28,365 nt of DNA from an uncultured Bacillaceae bacterium (GCA_937958375.1 CALGNY010000194.1:1-28365); one strand, 5' to 3'. Positions 15,670 to 25,129 are shown, counted from the first letter of the stretch. Notes: a model not told the origin generated them from the sequence alone. Numbers and translations: made by a program.

Positions 15670-16185
15670 ATGCTATCGAAGTTTTTACCGAATGACCAAG
15701 TTAAAAGTATCTTTGAAATCACGCCTGATTATTTAAGGGAACGGGGCATCAAAGGGGTCATCACGGATTTGGATAATACATTGGTTGCTTGGGATCAGCC
15801 TGAAGCGACACCTGAAATTATCGAATGGTTTAAGACGATGAAAGAAGAAGGTCTTCAAGTAACGATCATCTCAAATAATAACGAAAATCGTGTGAAATAC
15901 TTTTCGAACCCACTTGATATCACATTTATCTCAAAAGCAAAAAAACCGATGCAAAAGGCATTTAAGCGTGCCAGACAATCAATGAACTTATCAAAGGATG
16001 AAGTGGTTGTCATAGGCGATCAGCTATTGACGGACATCTTTGGTGGGAACCGTGCTGGCTTATATACCGTTTTGGTCGTGCCAATTGTACAGACGGATGG
16101 TGTAGTAACTAAATTTAATCGGAAAATTGAACGAAGAATCATGAATTATTTTAAACGTAAAGGTAAATTGACCTGGGAGGAATAG
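15670..16185 (+). CDS. YqeG family HAD IIIA-type phosphatase
   Basis: 171-residue haloacid dehalogenase-fold phosphatase. Motif I is ITDLDNTLVAWD near residue 36, motif II is VTIISNN near residue 66, and motif III/IV is VVVIGDQLLTDIFGGN near residue 115. The natural substrate is not established in Bacillus. ATG follows GAGGTGA by 6 bases. It heads the long operon ending at yqeM and is separated by one base from yqeH, so the two are translationally coupled; that pairing is conserved and hints at a link to ribosome assembly. Confidence 0.93.
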   Translation: MLSKFLPNDQVKSIFEITPDYLRERGIKGVITDLDNTLVAWDQPEATPEIIEWFKTMKEEGLQVTIISNNNENRVKYFSNPLDITFISKAKKPMQKAFKRARQSMNLSKDEVVVIGDQLLTDIFGGNRAGLYTVLVVPIVQTDGVVTKFNRKIERRIMNYFKRKGKLTWEE

Positions 16186-16186
16186 C

Positions 16187-17290
16187 ATGGCTGAGTTGTA
16201 TTGTCAGGGATGTGGAGCTCCCATCCAAACAACGAATAAAGCAGAAGCGGGTTATGTACCCGAATCAGCGTTGGAAAATGAAGACGTAATTTGCCAACGT
16301 TGTTTTCGCTTGAAAAACTATAATGAAGTCCAAGATGTTCATATGGATGCGGATGATTTTTTGGAACTTTTACACCAAATTGGTGAAAAAGATGCCGTCG
16401 TGGCCAATATTGTCGACTTATTTGATGTGCACGGTAGTTTAATTTCCGGATTGGAGCGGTTTGTCGGTAATAATCCAGTTGTTTTGATCGGAAATAAGGT
16501 TGATTTATTGCCTAAATCAACCAATTTGAAAAAGGTAGAACACTGGTTAAGAAAAGTGGCGAAAGAATACGGGCTTAATGTGAAAGCTGTCTTTTTGGTC
16601 AGTTCAAAAAAAGGAACTGGCATAGAAGAGGCTGCATTTGAATTGGAAAAAATACGGAATGGGAAAGATGTTTATGTCGTCGGAAGTACGAATGTCGGCA
16701 AGTCTTCCTTTATCAACTTTCTGATCAACCAGTCGATCGGTGAAAAAGATACAATTACTACGTCCTATTTCCCTGGTACGACATTAGGCTTTATTGAAAT
16801 CCCACTGGATGAGAAATCGAGTTTGTTTGATACACCAGGTATTATTCAAATGCACCAAATGGCTCATTTGATGGCACCGGAAGATTTAAAAACAATCACT
16901 CCAAATAAAGAGGTCAAACCAAGAAGTTTTCAATTACATGCTGGACAGACCTTGTTCATCGGTGGTTTGGCTCGGTTGGACATAACGGATTCGGATGATA
17001 AGTATGGCTACATCAATTACTTTGCAAACAGTTTGTCGATCCACCGAACAAAAACAGAAAAAGCGGATGAATTATATGAAAAACATCTTGGTGACCTGCT
17101 GGCTCCACCGACATCCAGTACGTTACCCAATTGGCCGAAACTGAAGCGGACAAGCTTCAATGTCCGTGACAAAAAAATGGATGTCGTTTTCTCCGGACTC
17201 GGTTGGATCACCATCCCTGCCGGCAAGGTCACGGTTGATGCATATGTTCCAGAGGGGGTCCGTGTGATTCTTCGGGAAGCAATCATATAA
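16187..17290 (+). CDS. yqeH: Ribosome biogenesis GTPase YqeH
   Basis: Circularly permuted GTPase needed for 30S subunit (16S rRNA) maturation. An N-terminal zinc finger, CQGCG with a later CQRC pair (residues 5-45), precedes the GTPase domain. In the permuted order NKVDLLPK (G4, near residue 103) comes before GSTNVGKSSFIN (G1, near residue 166) and DTPG (G3). The C-terminal half matches the YqeH-specific RNA-binding region. It is 367 residues long, normal for the family, and sits 15 bp before aroE. Confidence 0.97.
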   Translation: MAELYCQGCGAPIQTTNKAEAGYVPESALENEDVICQRCFRLKNYNEVQDVHMDADDFLELLHQIGEKDAVVANIVDLFDVHGSLISGLERFVGNNPVVLIGNKVDLLPKSTNLKKVEHWLRKVAKEYGLNVKAVFLVSSKKGTGIEEAAFELEKIRNGKDVYVVGSTNVGKSSFINFLINQSIGEKDTITTSYFPGTTLGFIEIPLDEKSSLFDTPGIIQMHQMAHLMAPEDLKTITPNKEVKPRSFQLHAGQTLFIGGLARLDITDSDDKYGYINYFANSLSIHRTKTEKADELYEKHLGDLLAPPTSSTLPNWPKLKRTSFNVRDKKMDVVFSGLGWITIPAGKVTVDAYVPEGVRVILREAII

Positions 17291-17305
17291 AGGAGTCGTC
17301 AGTGG

Positions 17306-18136
17306 ATGTATCACTTAGGTTTGATCGGGTATCCAATCACCCATTCGAAATCGCCTCAGATTCATCATCACTTTTTAAGTGAAGCCGGATTATCGGGAAG
17401 ATACCAGTTGGTCGAATTGGAGCCTCATGAAATAGAAGCATTTTTGACGTCCGAAGCAAGTAATCATTACCATGGGCTGAATGTCACGGCTCCGTATAAA
17501 GAAAAAGTGATTCCGTTTTTAGATCAATTGGACCCGCTTGCGGAAAAAATGAAAGCCGTAAACACGATTCATTTGATGAATGGAAAACGCATTGGGTACA
17601 ATACGGATGGGATTGGTTATGTGGAGGCACTTCGGCAAGCTAAACCACATTTTTTCAGTATACCAAGTCCGAAAATCTTGATTCTGGGAGCAGGTGGAGC
17701 TGCCAAAGGAATTGCTTATGCGTTTGACCAATATGGTGACTATACAATCGATATTGCCAATCGAACAATAGCGAAAGCACAGACTATTGCAGATCATTTA
17801 AAACGAAGCAAAGCTATTCGATTAACGGAAGCTGAGCGGTCACTGTCCGCCTATGATTTAATTATACAGACGACAACGGTTGGGATGGAACCTGATTCAG
17901 AAGGTCAAATTGTCTCATTGGAACACGCTCATCCTGAAACCATCGTCAGTGATATCATTTATCACCCGGCGTGGACAAATTTATTGAAACAAGCTCATCA
18001 ACGCGGGATGCCAACGGTACATGGGATGGACATGTTGATCATGCAGGCTGCAAAAGCTTTTGAAATATGGACAGGCCATCGTCCCCGTGTGAATGCAATC
18101 AACAGGCTTAAGGAGAGATTACATGTTGACCAGTAA
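17306..18136 (+). CDS. aroE: Shikimate dehydrogenase
   Basis: Reduces 3-dehydroshikimate to shikimate with NADPH in aromatic amino acid synthesis. The substrate-binding segment GYPITHSKSPQIHH is at residues 8-21, the catalytic Lys lies in NVTAPYKEKVIPF, and NTDGIGY contributes the conserved Asp. The Rossmann loop GAGGAAKGIAYAF is near residue 130, followed by NRT for NADP selectivity. At 276 residues it is standard. The start follows AAAGGAGTCGT. Its last 14 bases overlap the yhbY gene. Confidence 0.96.
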   Translation: MYHLGLIGYPITHSKSPQIHHHFLSEAGLSGRYQLVELEPHEIEAFLTSEASNHYHGLNVTAPYKEKVIPFLDQLDPLAEKMKAVNTIHLMNGKRIGYNTDGIGYVEALRQAKPHFFSIPSPKILILGAGGAAKGIAYAFDQYGDYTIDIANRTIAKAQTIADHLKRSKAIRLTEAERSLSAYDLIIQTTTVGMEPDSEGQIVSLEHAHPETIVSDIIYHPAWTNLLKQAHQRGMPTVHGMDMLIMQAAKAFEIWTGHRPRVNAINRLKERLHVDQ

Positions 18137-18413
18137 GCAAAAACGGTTTTTACGGAAGGAATCACATCAACTGAATCCGATTTTTCAGGTGGGAAAGCAA
18201 GGTGTGAATGAGAACATGGTTGCACAATTGAATGATGTCCTTGAAAAACGGGAATTGATTAAAGTGAGTATTTTACCGAACGCAGCAGAAGACCATGATA
18301 CCATTGCTCAACAAATTGTTGACGGAACAGATGCTGAACTGGTGCAACTGATCGGAAATGTCATCATACTTTACAAACCTTCTCAAGATAACAAACAAAT
18401 TGAACTACCATGA
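18123..18413 (+). CDS. yhbY: Ribosome assembly RNA-binding protein YhbY (YqeI)
   Basis: 96-residue CRM-domain protein that associates with pre-50S ribosomes. It begins MLTSKQKRFLRKESHQLNP; the GKQGVNENMV loop near residue 25 is the CRM signature, followed by RELIKVSIL. ATG at 18123 is preferred (AAGGAGAG just upstream) and gives the normal family length. It overlaps the end of aroE by 14 bases in another frame, indicating coupled translation, and is followed by nadD. Confidence 0.95.
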   Translation: MLTSKQKRFLRKESHQLNPIFQVGKQGVNENMVAQLNDVLEKRELIKVSILPNAAEDHDTIAQQIVDGTDAELVQLIGNVIILYKPSQDNKQIELP

Positions 18414-18425
18414 GGGTGAAGCGGG

Positions 18426-18989
18426 ATGAAACGAATAGGATTGTTCGGTGGCACATTTGATCCGCCACATATCGGGCATCTGGAAATCGGTAAAACGGTA
18501 TTGAAGTCTCTTGAGTTAGATGCGGTTTGGTATATACCGACGTTTGAGCCACCACACAAAGATGCCGCGACCGCAACACCACACCAACGTCTGGAAATGT
18601 TAAAGATTTTATTGGAGGGGCAAGAGCGATTATCGATTTCCACCATTGAATATGAGCGGGAAGGCTTATCGTATACGATTGATACGGTTCAAGCGTTACT
18701 CGATGACCATCCGGATACGTCGTTTTATTTTATTATTGGTGGTGACATGATCGCCTATTTACCAAACTGGCATCGAGTCGAAGAATTGAAACAACTCATC
18801 CAATTTGTCGGAGTCAGACGTGAGGGTTATTCGATAGATGATGAGCAAGGTATTCTGAAAGTGAACATTCCTGAATTACCTTATTCGTCAACGGATATCC
18901 GAAAAGCAATCTCGGCAAATCAACCAGTGGAGGGCCTCACAGACGGCGTGTATGACTATATAAGGGAGAACAAGCTTTATGAACGTTGA
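18426..18989 (+). CDS. nadD: Nicotinate-nucleotide adenylyltransferase
   Basis: Joins ATP and nicotinate mononucleotide to deamido-NAD, an essential NAD synthesis step. The nucleotidyltransferase motif GLFGGTFDPPHIGHL is at residues 5-19 (with the H-x-G-H element), and the C-terminal YSSTDIRKAI is the ISSTxIR motif. It has 187 residues. GAGGGTGA precedes the start. The last 11 bases overlap yqeK, a pairing common in Firmicutes. Confidence 0.97.
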   Translation: MKRIGLFGGTFDPPHIGHLEIGKTVLKSLELDAVWYIPTFEPPHKDAATATPHQRLEMLKILLEGQERLSISTIEYEREGLSYTIDTVQALLDDHPDTSFYFIIGGDMIAYLPNWHRVEELKQLIQFVGVRREGYSIDDEQGILKVNIPELPYSSTDIRKAISANQPVEGLTDGVYDYIRENKLYER

Positions 18990-19539
18990 ACAAGCCTTAC
19001 ATGAATCCAAACAAGTCATGAGTGCAAAACGGTATGAACATGTGGAACGGGTGACAGAAACAGCCCTTCAGCTTTCAAAAAGATTTGGTGGTGACATCGA
19101 AGCAATCGGGTTGGCTGCGGCGCTACATGATTATGCGAAAGAATTTGATTCGGATTTTTTAATTCAGATTATCGAAAACTCGGTTGAATTACCGAAGGAT
19201 CTACTTTTTTATAATCACGAACTACTTCATGGACCAGCGGGTGCCCAGCTGATCAGACAGCGATTTGGCATCGAACGTAAATCGGTACTGAATCCGATTC
19301 GTTTTCATACAACCGGTCGAGCAGGGATGTCAAAAGAAGAAAAGATTGTCTTTTTGGCTGATTATATCGAACCAGGCAGGGACTTTCCGGCCGTTTACCA
19401 TGCAAGAGAGCTGGCAGAAAATAATTTGGACGCTGCTTGTGGGTACGTCGCCAAAGAAACGATTCAATTTTTGATGGGGAAGAATCAATTGATTTACCCT
19501 GGAACATTTCAAGCATATAATGAACTAATTACAAAATAG
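18979..19539 (+). CDS. yqeK: HD-domain phosphohydrolase YqeK (diadenosine tetraphosphatase)
   Basis: 186-residue HD-superfamily metal-dependent hydrolase. Members of this family hydrolyse Ap4A symmetrically to ADP. The HD motif is AAALHDYAKEF near residue 50, an earlier conserved His lies in RYEHVERV, and later histidines lie in YNHELLHGPAGAQL and IRFHTTGRAGM. The DYIEPGR motif near residue 130 is characteristic. The start overlaps the end of nadD; rsfS follows after 13 bp. Confidence 0.94.
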   Translation: MNVEQALHESKQVMSAKRYEHVERVTETALQLSKRFGGDIEAIGLAAALHDYAKEFDSDFLIQIIENSVELPKDLLFYNHELLHGPAGAQLIRQRFGIERKSVLNPIRFHTTGRAGMSKEEKIVFLADYIEPGRDFPAVYHARELAENNLDAACGYVAKETIQFLMGKNQLIYPGTFQAYNELITK

Positions 19540-19552
19540 GAGGTTATTCTTT

Positions 19553-19897
19553 TTGGAAAGTAAGCAGTTACTTGAAATCGCCGCAAAAGCATGTGATGAC
19601 AAAAATGGTCATGACATTGTCGCATTGGATATGAAAGAAGTGTCACTGATCGCGGATTACTTTTTAATCTGTTCGGGTAATAACGAAAGACAAGTTGATG
19701 CAATCAGCAAAGCGATTAAGGATGCCGTTGAAGAACAAGGAATTGAAGTGAAGAAAATCGAAGGAAAAGAACAATCCAGATGGGTTTTGGTCGACTTGGA
19801 TGATGTCGTCGTCCACATTTTTCATAAAGATGAAAGAGGCTATTATAACCTCGAAAAGCTATGGGGCGATGCAATGAATGTAGATTTGCCCATTTAA
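19553..19897 (+). CDS. rsfS: Ribosomal silencing factor RsfS (YqeL)
   Basis: 114-residue protein that binds ribosomal protein L14 and prevents subunit joining, lowering translation under nutrient limitation. The family core is GHDIVALDMKEVSLIADYFLICSG (about residues 20-43), followed by GKEQSRWVLVDLDDVVVHIFH and YYNLEKLWGDA. The TTG start is supported by AGGAGG at 19538-19543, about 9 bases upstream, and by alignment of MESKQLLEIAAKA with homologues. It sits between yqeK and yqeM as in B. subtilis. Confidence 0.96.
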   Translation: MESKQLLEIAAKACDDKNGHDIVALDMKEVSLIADYFLICSGNNERQVDAISKAIKDAVEEQGIEVKKIEGKEQSRWVLVDLDDVVVHIFHKDERGYYNLEKLWGDAMNVDLPI

Positions 19898-19913
19898 GAA
19901 AGGTATGTCGTTA

Positions 19914-20639
19914 ATGTATCAAAAGATGGCGAGAATGTATGATTACTTTATGGAAGACGTCCCTTATGAAAAATGGGTTGAATTTGTTCGCCATTTCACA
20001 ACCCAAACGAATGAAAAATCGCTATTGGATCTCGGATGCGGTACAGGAGAAATCTCTTTTCGGCTTGCCGGGGATTTCAAGAATGTCTTAGGAATCGATT
20101 TGTCTGTGGATATGATTCAGCAGGCCAAACAAAAAAATCCAACGGTACACAATATTCAATTTGAGCAAGGGGATCTTGTTCATTTACATCAACCAGTAAC
20201 CTATGACGTCATTATCAGTTTCTTGGATGTGCTGAACTATTTACGTAGCCCTGATGAGGTAAAACAAGCTTTTGGACGGATTCGTAAACACTTGTCCCCA
20301 AATGGAGTGTTTTTGTTTGATGTGCATAGTTTGGACCATATGGACCGGTTGATCGAAGATGAATTATATGCTCAAATTACGGATGAAATGAGTTATGTCT
20401 GGTTTTGCCAACCAGGTGAGGTAAGGGGAGAGGTCATTTACGACCTCACATTTTTTATGGCCACTGAGGAAGAACGCTATGAACGATTCGATGAATTACA
20501 CACTCAACGGACTTATTCAGTGAATGATTACCTCCACTGGTTAGAACAAGCAGGATTTTCACAGGTGTCCGTGTATGCGGATTTTGACTACACCAAAGAG
20601 AACAAATATGGCGACCGGTTATTTTTTGTCTGTCGGTAA
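19914..20639 (+). CDS. Class I SAM-dependent methyltransferase YqeM
   Basis: 241-residue methyltransferase with the SAM-binding motif LLDLGCGTGEISFRL near residue 39 and a post-motif region IISFLDVLNYL. The substrate is unknown. The ATG at 19914 is chosen because AAGAAAGG ends 10 bases upstream, while the in-frame ATG at 19905 would touch that site. It is the last gene of the operon starting at yqeG. The gap to the convergent comER is short and shows no strong terminator. Confidence 0.9.
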   Translation: MYQKMARMYDYFMEDVPYEKWVEFVRHFTTQTNEKSLLDLGCGTGEISFRLAGDFKNVLGIDLSVDMIQQAKQKNPTVHNIQFEQGDLVHLHQPVTYDVIISFLDVLNYLRSPDEVKQAFGRIRKHLSPNGVFLFDVHSLDHMDRLIEDELYAQITDEMSYVWFCQPGEVRGEVIYDLTFFMATEEERYERFDELHTQRTYSVNDYLHWLEQAGFSQVSVYADFDYTKENKYGDRLFFVCR

Positions 20640-20699
20640 AAGTGATAAAAAGGAAATTTCTGTTGCTTTTTTCCGAAAAACGATTACAATAGAACTAGA

Positions 20700-21539
20700 T
20701 TACTTCGAGTTGATGGTAGCCTCGTGAATCAGGTCGTCATTCGTTTTTTGTTCCTCAGAAAACTTCTCATGTGTCTTCAAAAATACATTTCTGAAACTCT
20801 GATTGATTTCTGCTTCTAATGCTTCCATTCCAACACCGGTAATTCCACCTTTGACCATTACTTTTTCCATTAATGATTTTAACGTAAAATGTTTTTCCTC
20901 TAAAAGCTTTCCAAAACCGATCATCATGACCTCGACAAATTGTTCTGCTTCTTTTCTTTCTAGTAATGTGACCTCTTCGACAGAATGGATCATATCTTCA
21001 AGTACGTAGCTAATAAATGCAGGTCCACAGGAAACGACATCGGAAGCTGCACGGACAGTCGAATCACTCACGAGAAATGGGTGAGAAAATAGTTTGCACG
21101 TTTGCATTAACATTTCCTGGTCGATTGGCGAACATCTTTTGCCGAATGACAGCAACGTCGCGCCAGATAATGATTGATTCGTGATGCTCGGTATCATCCG
21201 TGCCGTCTTGCATGGTAGGATCTGATCCAGATGATCCGTCGTGATTGAGCTGGTAATCGAAATGACCATCTGATCTTTCCGTACGTGCGATTTAATTTGT
21301 TGTGCGATGCTTAGGATTTCTTTCGGTTTTGCACATAAATACAAGACATCCGATTTGCTGGTGATTGTTTTCAAGTTTCTCTCAACCGATACATTCGGGT
21401 ATTGATTTAACAATTCATAAGCTTTCATTAACGTCCGATTATAAATGTGTATATTTTCCTCAGCAACAGCTTGACTCTCGGTCAATGCATGCAAAAGGAC
21501 TTTTCCCATATTTCCGGTTCCAATGATTCCCCACTTCAT
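20700..21539 (-). CDS. comER: ComER, pyrroline-5-carboxylate reductase-like protein
   Basis: 279-residue NAD(P)-binding protein of the ProC superfamily with the N-terminal Rossmann motif GIIGTGNMGKVLL at residues 4-16. The ProC-like C-terminal dimerisation helices are seen in ISYVLEDMIHSVEE and KGGITGVGMEALE. The enzymatic role is unproven; in bacilli comER lies opposite the comE operon and has been linked to sporulation and biofilm control. AAGGAGG precedes the ATG. It is divergent from comEA, with only 59 bp between starts, so the promoters must overlap. Confidence 0.92.
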   Translation of the reverse strand: MKWGIIGTGNMGKVLLHALTESQAVAEENIHIYNRTLMKAYELLNQYPNVSVERNLKTITSKSDVLYLCAKPKEILSIAQQIKSHVRKDQMVISITSSITTDHLDQILPCKTARMIPSITNQSLSGATLLSFGKRCSPIDQEMLMQTCKLFSHPFLVSDSTVRAASDVVSCGPAFISYVLEDMIHSVEEVTLLERKEAEQFVEVMMIGFGKLLEEKHFTLKSLMEKVMVKGGITGVGMEALEAEINQSFRNVFLKTHEKFSEEQKTNDDLIHEATINSK

Positions 21540-21598
21540 TCATGAACCCTCCTTAAAAGGTATCCCTAACTTAATATATATGAAAGAAGGTCTTGAAC

Positions 21599-22198
21599 AT
21601 GATTATTCAAAAGAAATGGATTGTCGGTACAAGCGTGTTTTTGATTCTTTTGGCTGGGCTGTTTTTCTTCCAGCAAGACGACCATAAGGCGGAAGTGGTC
21701 ATTACTGAATCAGAAGAGCTAGATGAACCTAAAGAGGAACCTGAAGAGGTAGAAGAAACGGTAACTGATGAATATATTTGGGTGGATGTGAAAGGACATG
21801 TCTCAGCACCAGGGGTTTACCAAATCGAGGCAGGCTCGCGGGTCAAGGATGTGATTGAACTCGCAGGCGGCTTCTTGGATGAAGCAAATGAGCTGGCTGT
21901 CAACATGGCAGCAATCCTTCAAGATGAAATGGTCGTTTATGTGGCAAAAGAGGGTGAAGAAGTAGAAGAAACGATCGTTCAAGAGACGGAAAAAAGTGGG
22001 GAAGGGAAGGTAAACATCAATTCGGCTAGCTTGGAAGAAATGATGACATTGCCTGGGATCGGTGAACAAAAAGCCAAACGGATTATCGACTACAGAGAAG
22101 CGAACGGTAAGTTCCAAACTGCGGAGGATTTACTTGGCGTGTCAGGAATTGGTGAGAAAACGTTAGAGCAATTTAAAGAGATGATCATCGTTCCGTGA
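21599..22198 (+). CDS. comEA: Competence protein ComEA (DNA receptor)
   Basis: Membrane-anchored double-stranded DNA-binding protein for transformation. It has an N-terminal membrane segment (about residues 7-24), an acidic Glu-rich linker, an SLBB domain (VDVKGHVSAPGVYQIEAGSR) and two C-terminal helix-hairpin-helix motifs (LPGIGEQKAKRI and VSGIGEKTLEQF) that bind DNA. It is 199 residues long. ATG at 21599 is preferred to TTG at 21593 because GAAAGAAGG ends 8 bases upstream. It begins the comEA-comEB-comEC operon. I did not see an obvious ComK box. Confidence 0.95.
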   Translation: MIIQKKWIVGTSVFLILLAGLFFFQQDDHKAEVVITESEELDEPKEEPEEVEETVTDEYIWVDVKGHVSAPGVYQIEAGSRVKDVIELAGGFLDEANELAVNMAAILQDEMVVYVAKEGEEVEETIVQETEKSGEGKVNINSASLEEMMTLPGIGEQKAKRIIDYREANGKFQTAEDLLGVSGIGEKTLEQFKEMIIVP

Positions 22199-22261
22199 AA
22201 TTGACATGTATAGCTGAATTCAATAAAATAAATGAAATGAGTTTAAAGGGGGAACGGCAAT

Positions 22262-22831
22262 ATGGAACGCATTTCTTGGGATCAATATTTTATGTCACAA
22301 AGTCATTTGTTAGCCCTACGAAGCACATGTGAACGTCTTTCGGTCGGTGCCACGATCGTCAGAGAGAAACGAGTGATTGCTGGAGGTTATAACGGCAGTG
22401 TGTCCGGTGGCGAGCACTGTGTTGAAGTCGGTTGTAAAGTGATTGACGGCCACTGTGTGCGAACCATTCATGCGGAAGTCAACGCCATTTTACAATGTGC
22501 CAAATTTGGTGTTCCGACACAAGGGGCAGAAATTTATGTGACACATTTTCCTTGTTTGAACTGTGTGAAAACGATTATCCAAAGTGGAATCAAGAAAATC
22601 TACTATGCAGAGGATTATCGAAATCATCCATATGCATTAGAGCTTCTTGATCAAGTAGGTGTTGAATATGAAAAAGTCGAATTGGATTATTTACATATCG
22701 ACACAGGCGCAAAAGGGAAAATACAACTGCTTTCTGAGATGATTCAGGAGATGGAAGGTCAAGGCGTTGAAGAGGACAAGCTTCGGTATTATCGAGATCA
22801 AGTAAATGAACTATTTAAACATACCGAATAA
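22262..22831 (+). CDS. comEB: dCMP deaminase ComEB
   Basis: 189-residue zinc-dependent deoxycytidylate deaminase family protein, converting dCMP to dUMP. The zinc site is TIHAEVNAILQCA (His and catalytic Glu) and FPCLNCVKTI (two Cys). A further Cys/His set in GGEHCVEVGCKVIDGHCVR is typical of the dCMP deaminase group. It lies in the comE operon, but in B. subtilis it is dispensable for transformation. A strong AAAGGGGG site precedes the ATG; comEC begins 12 bp after it. Confidence 0.95.
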   Translation: MERISWDQYFMSQSHLLALRSTCERLSVGATIVREKRVIAGGYNGSVSGGEHCVEVGCKVIDGHCVRTIHAEVNAILQCAKFGVPTQGAEIYVTHFPCLNCVKTIIQSGIKKIYYAEDYRNHPYALELLDQVGVEYEKVELDYLHIDTGAKGKIQLLSEMIQEMEGQGVEEDKLRYYRDQVNELFKHTE

Positions 22832-22843
22832 TTTGGAGCGTCT

Positions 22844-25075
22844 GTGAAGGGCAAACTGTACTTCGCTGCCATCCTGTTCAGCTTGGGATTTTTGCCCCTC
22901 AAGGTCGGTATCCTTCTGCTTGTCACTGTCATCCTCTGGTCGCTCCCATTTTGGATGAAACACAAAATCTATTTGGGAGGATCCATCTCTCTTTTTTTCT
23001 TCTCAACTTTTCTTACCGCTACAATGGGACCTCCACCATCGATTGAATCAACCTATCAAGGGTCTTTTTCTATCCAATCACATCCGGTTACCAAAGAATT
23101 CTACACAGAATTTGAAATCGAATTACCAAACGAATTGAAGATTTTGGCACGTACTGAACATCCACCAGATTCACTCAAGCTCGGAGCTTCCTGCCAAGGA
23201 GAATTGGTCATCGAACCTCCTCAGAAGGCAACAAACCCAGGCCAATTCGATTACGCAAACTTTCTTTCTTCACAAGGAATCCATGCGATTACAAATGAAC
23301 CTATTATTATGGATTGCTCCGGTTCTTCCTACTTTTCGAAGTTATATCGAATACGGGATGATGTCTTAACCCATCTGGATATGGCTTTTCATCCGACGAC
23401 TGCGATGTGGATCAAAGCGATTTTATTAGGAGAGCGGCAAGGGTTTGATGACGAAACAATGGAAAGCTTCCAATTTTGGAATATCTCTCACTTGCTGGCC
23501 ATCAGTGGTCTACATGTCGCAATCATTTTGGCCACTTGCTATGGTGTACTTTATTATGTATTTCGCACATCAAGAGAAACAGCCATGAATGTCATGTTGG
23601 CAGGGATTCCGTTTTATATTTTGATGGCAGGGAGCCATCCGTCTGTGATTCGTGCTGGTCTGATGGCGGCCTTGGTGATTGTCATGGTCAAATTCAGAAA
23701 TCGAATGCCAGTCATCGATATTTTATCTCTAGTTTATATTGCTGTCCTAATGATCAACCCTTATTTGATGAATCAACTTTCCTTTCAATTTTCATTTATC
23801 GTGACTGCATGTCTCCTGCTATCCAACCGAATCATCACACAAGATGGATGGGTTTGGATGTCATTGAAAATCAGTTTAATCAGCCAGTTAGCTCTATTGC
23901 CACTTCAGTTTTATTATTTTTATTATACAAATGTCCTTTCTTTTTTAATGAACCTTCTATTTGTTCCCTACTTCACATTATTTATGATTCCCGTTCTTCT
24001 GATTCTCTTTTTCGTAAGCTTCATCGATCTTTCGATGGCAAGAATGATAGAGAATATATTCATTCAAGTGAACGAACCAATGATCAATGCTTTAAATGGG
24101 TTGGAGCCATTCCTCTTTGCTCAGTGGCTAGTCGGCAAACCTCATCTCATCACGATATTTTTAGCTTATATATGTCTTTTTGGAATGATGTACTGGTGGA
24201 ATCGCAGTGATTTAAGGAAGGCTTCGATCTTCGGGTGCTTATTGATTAGTTGTTTTTGGATCCAACAATCGATTCCGTACATGGATTCAACATACCGAAT
24301 CACGATGCTTGATGTGGGACAGGGAGATTCGTTCGTTGTGGAGCTGCCTTATCGATCGGCAGTGATGATGATCGATATCGGGGAGGAAGTAAACTATTCA
24401 CATTTAGACCAACCGAACAGGAATTTCAATCAAGTGGTTCAACCCTTTCTTTGGTCGAAAGGTATCCAACAGATCGATGCATTAGTGATCAGTCACTTCG
24501 ATTATGACCACGCTGCGGGTGCCACGACGCTGATTGAGCATTTTGATCCTGAACAGACCTTCATCGCTGCAAGGTCGGATGATGAGATAATCAATGAATA
24601 CCTAGGCAATGTCGAACCGATTCAAGTAAAGAAACAACATCAAATCAAAATGGGAGGTGCCGAGTTGAATGTACTTTCCCCTGAGACGCCTGTTATGAGA
24701 GGCAACGAAAATAACCATTCATTGGTCGTTGAATTGCAAGTGGATGGTCACCGGACGTTATTTGCAGGAGACCTGGAAGCGGCTGGAGAATTGCGATTGC
24801 TTGAAAATGGTGCAATACGTGATGTTGATTTGTTGAAAGTCGGCCACCATGGAAGCTCCACATCGACCAGTCTGCCACTTTTACAGCAACTCAACTTGAA
24901 TGGAAAAGATGCCTTTATTTCAGTGGGAGAGGATAATTCTTATGGTCACCCATCCATTGAGGTCATCAATCGGTTAGAGGATCAGGGGAATCGCATCTGG
25001 CGAACAGATATCCATGGAGCGGTTGAAATGAAATATACGAATGGACAAAGCACATTTTTGCCTTTCAAGCCATAG
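22844..25075 (+). CDS. comEC: DNA internalisation channel ComEC/Rec2
   Basis: 743-residue polytopic membrane protein that carries single-stranded DNA across the membrane. It has N-terminal helices, an extracellular DUF4131-type domain (about residues 60-165), the Competence domain with WNISHLLAISGLHVAI near residue 220, several further helices, and a C-terminal metallo-beta-lactamase-like domain. The latter shows MLDVGQGDSFVVELP, SHFDYDHAAG and VGHHGSSTSTS, so the metal-ligand motif HxDxDH is intact. The start is GTG after TTGGAGCG. The frame is open throughout, suggesting a functional uptake channel. Confidence 0.96.
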   Translation: MKGKLYFAAILFSLGFLPLKVGILLLVTVILWSLPFWMKHKIYLGGSISLFFFSTFLTATMGPPPSIESTYQGSFSIQSHPVTKEFYTEFEIELPNELKILARTEHPPDSLKLGASCQGELVIEPPQKATNPGQFDYANFLSSQGIHAITNEPIIMDCSGSSYFSKLYRIRDDVLTHLDMAFHPTTAMWIKAILLGERQGFDDETMESFQFWNISHLLAISGLHVAIILATCYGVLYYVFRTSRETAMNVMLAGIPFYILMAGSHPSVIRAGLMAALVIVMVKFRNRMPVIDILSLVYIAVLMINPYLMNQLSFQFSFIVTACLLLSNRIITQDGWVWMSLKISLISQLALLPLQFYYFYYTNVLSFLMNLLFVPYFTLFMIPVLLILFFVSFIDLSMARMIENIFIQVNEPMINALNGLEPFLFAQWLVGKPHLITIFLAYICLFGMMYWWNRSDLRKASIFGCLLISCFWIQQSIPYMDSTYRITMLDVGQGDSFVVELPYRSAVMMIDIGEEVNYSHLDQPNRNFNQVVQPFLWSKGIQQIDALVISHFDYDHAAGATTLIEHFDPEQTFIAARSDDEIINEYLGNVEPIQVKKQHQIKMGGAELNVLSPETPVMRGNENNHSLVVELQVDGHRTLFAGDLEAAGELRLLENGAIRDVDLLKVGHHGSSTSTSLPLLQQLNLNGKDAFISVGEDNSYGHPSIEVINRLEDQGNRIWRTDIHGAVEMKYTNGQSTFLPFKP

Positions 25076-25090
25076 AATAGAGTAGACAAG

Positions 25091-25121
25091 AAAAAAGAGG
25101 CTGCACCAACACAGCCTCTTT
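25091..25121. terminator. Bidirectional terminator between comEC and yqzM
   Basis: A 10-bp perfect stem, AAAGAGGCTG at 25094-25103 with CAGCCTCTTT at 25112-25121, flanked by A and T runs. It serves the convergent comE operon and yqzM. Confidence 0.88.
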
Positions 25122-25129
25122 CCACATTT

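Noticed and set aside
20662..20690. TTGCTT / TACAAT promoter-like pair on the plus strand before the comER 3' end
   Set aside because: The -35 is poor, the spacer is 16, and it would only drive antisense RNA to comER; too weak to list without transcript data.
23476..24210. 244-codon open frame on the plus strand inside comEC
   Set aside because: It is in another frame of the well-supported comEC, has a Cys/His/Ser-rich composition typical of a shadow frame, and lacks a start signal.
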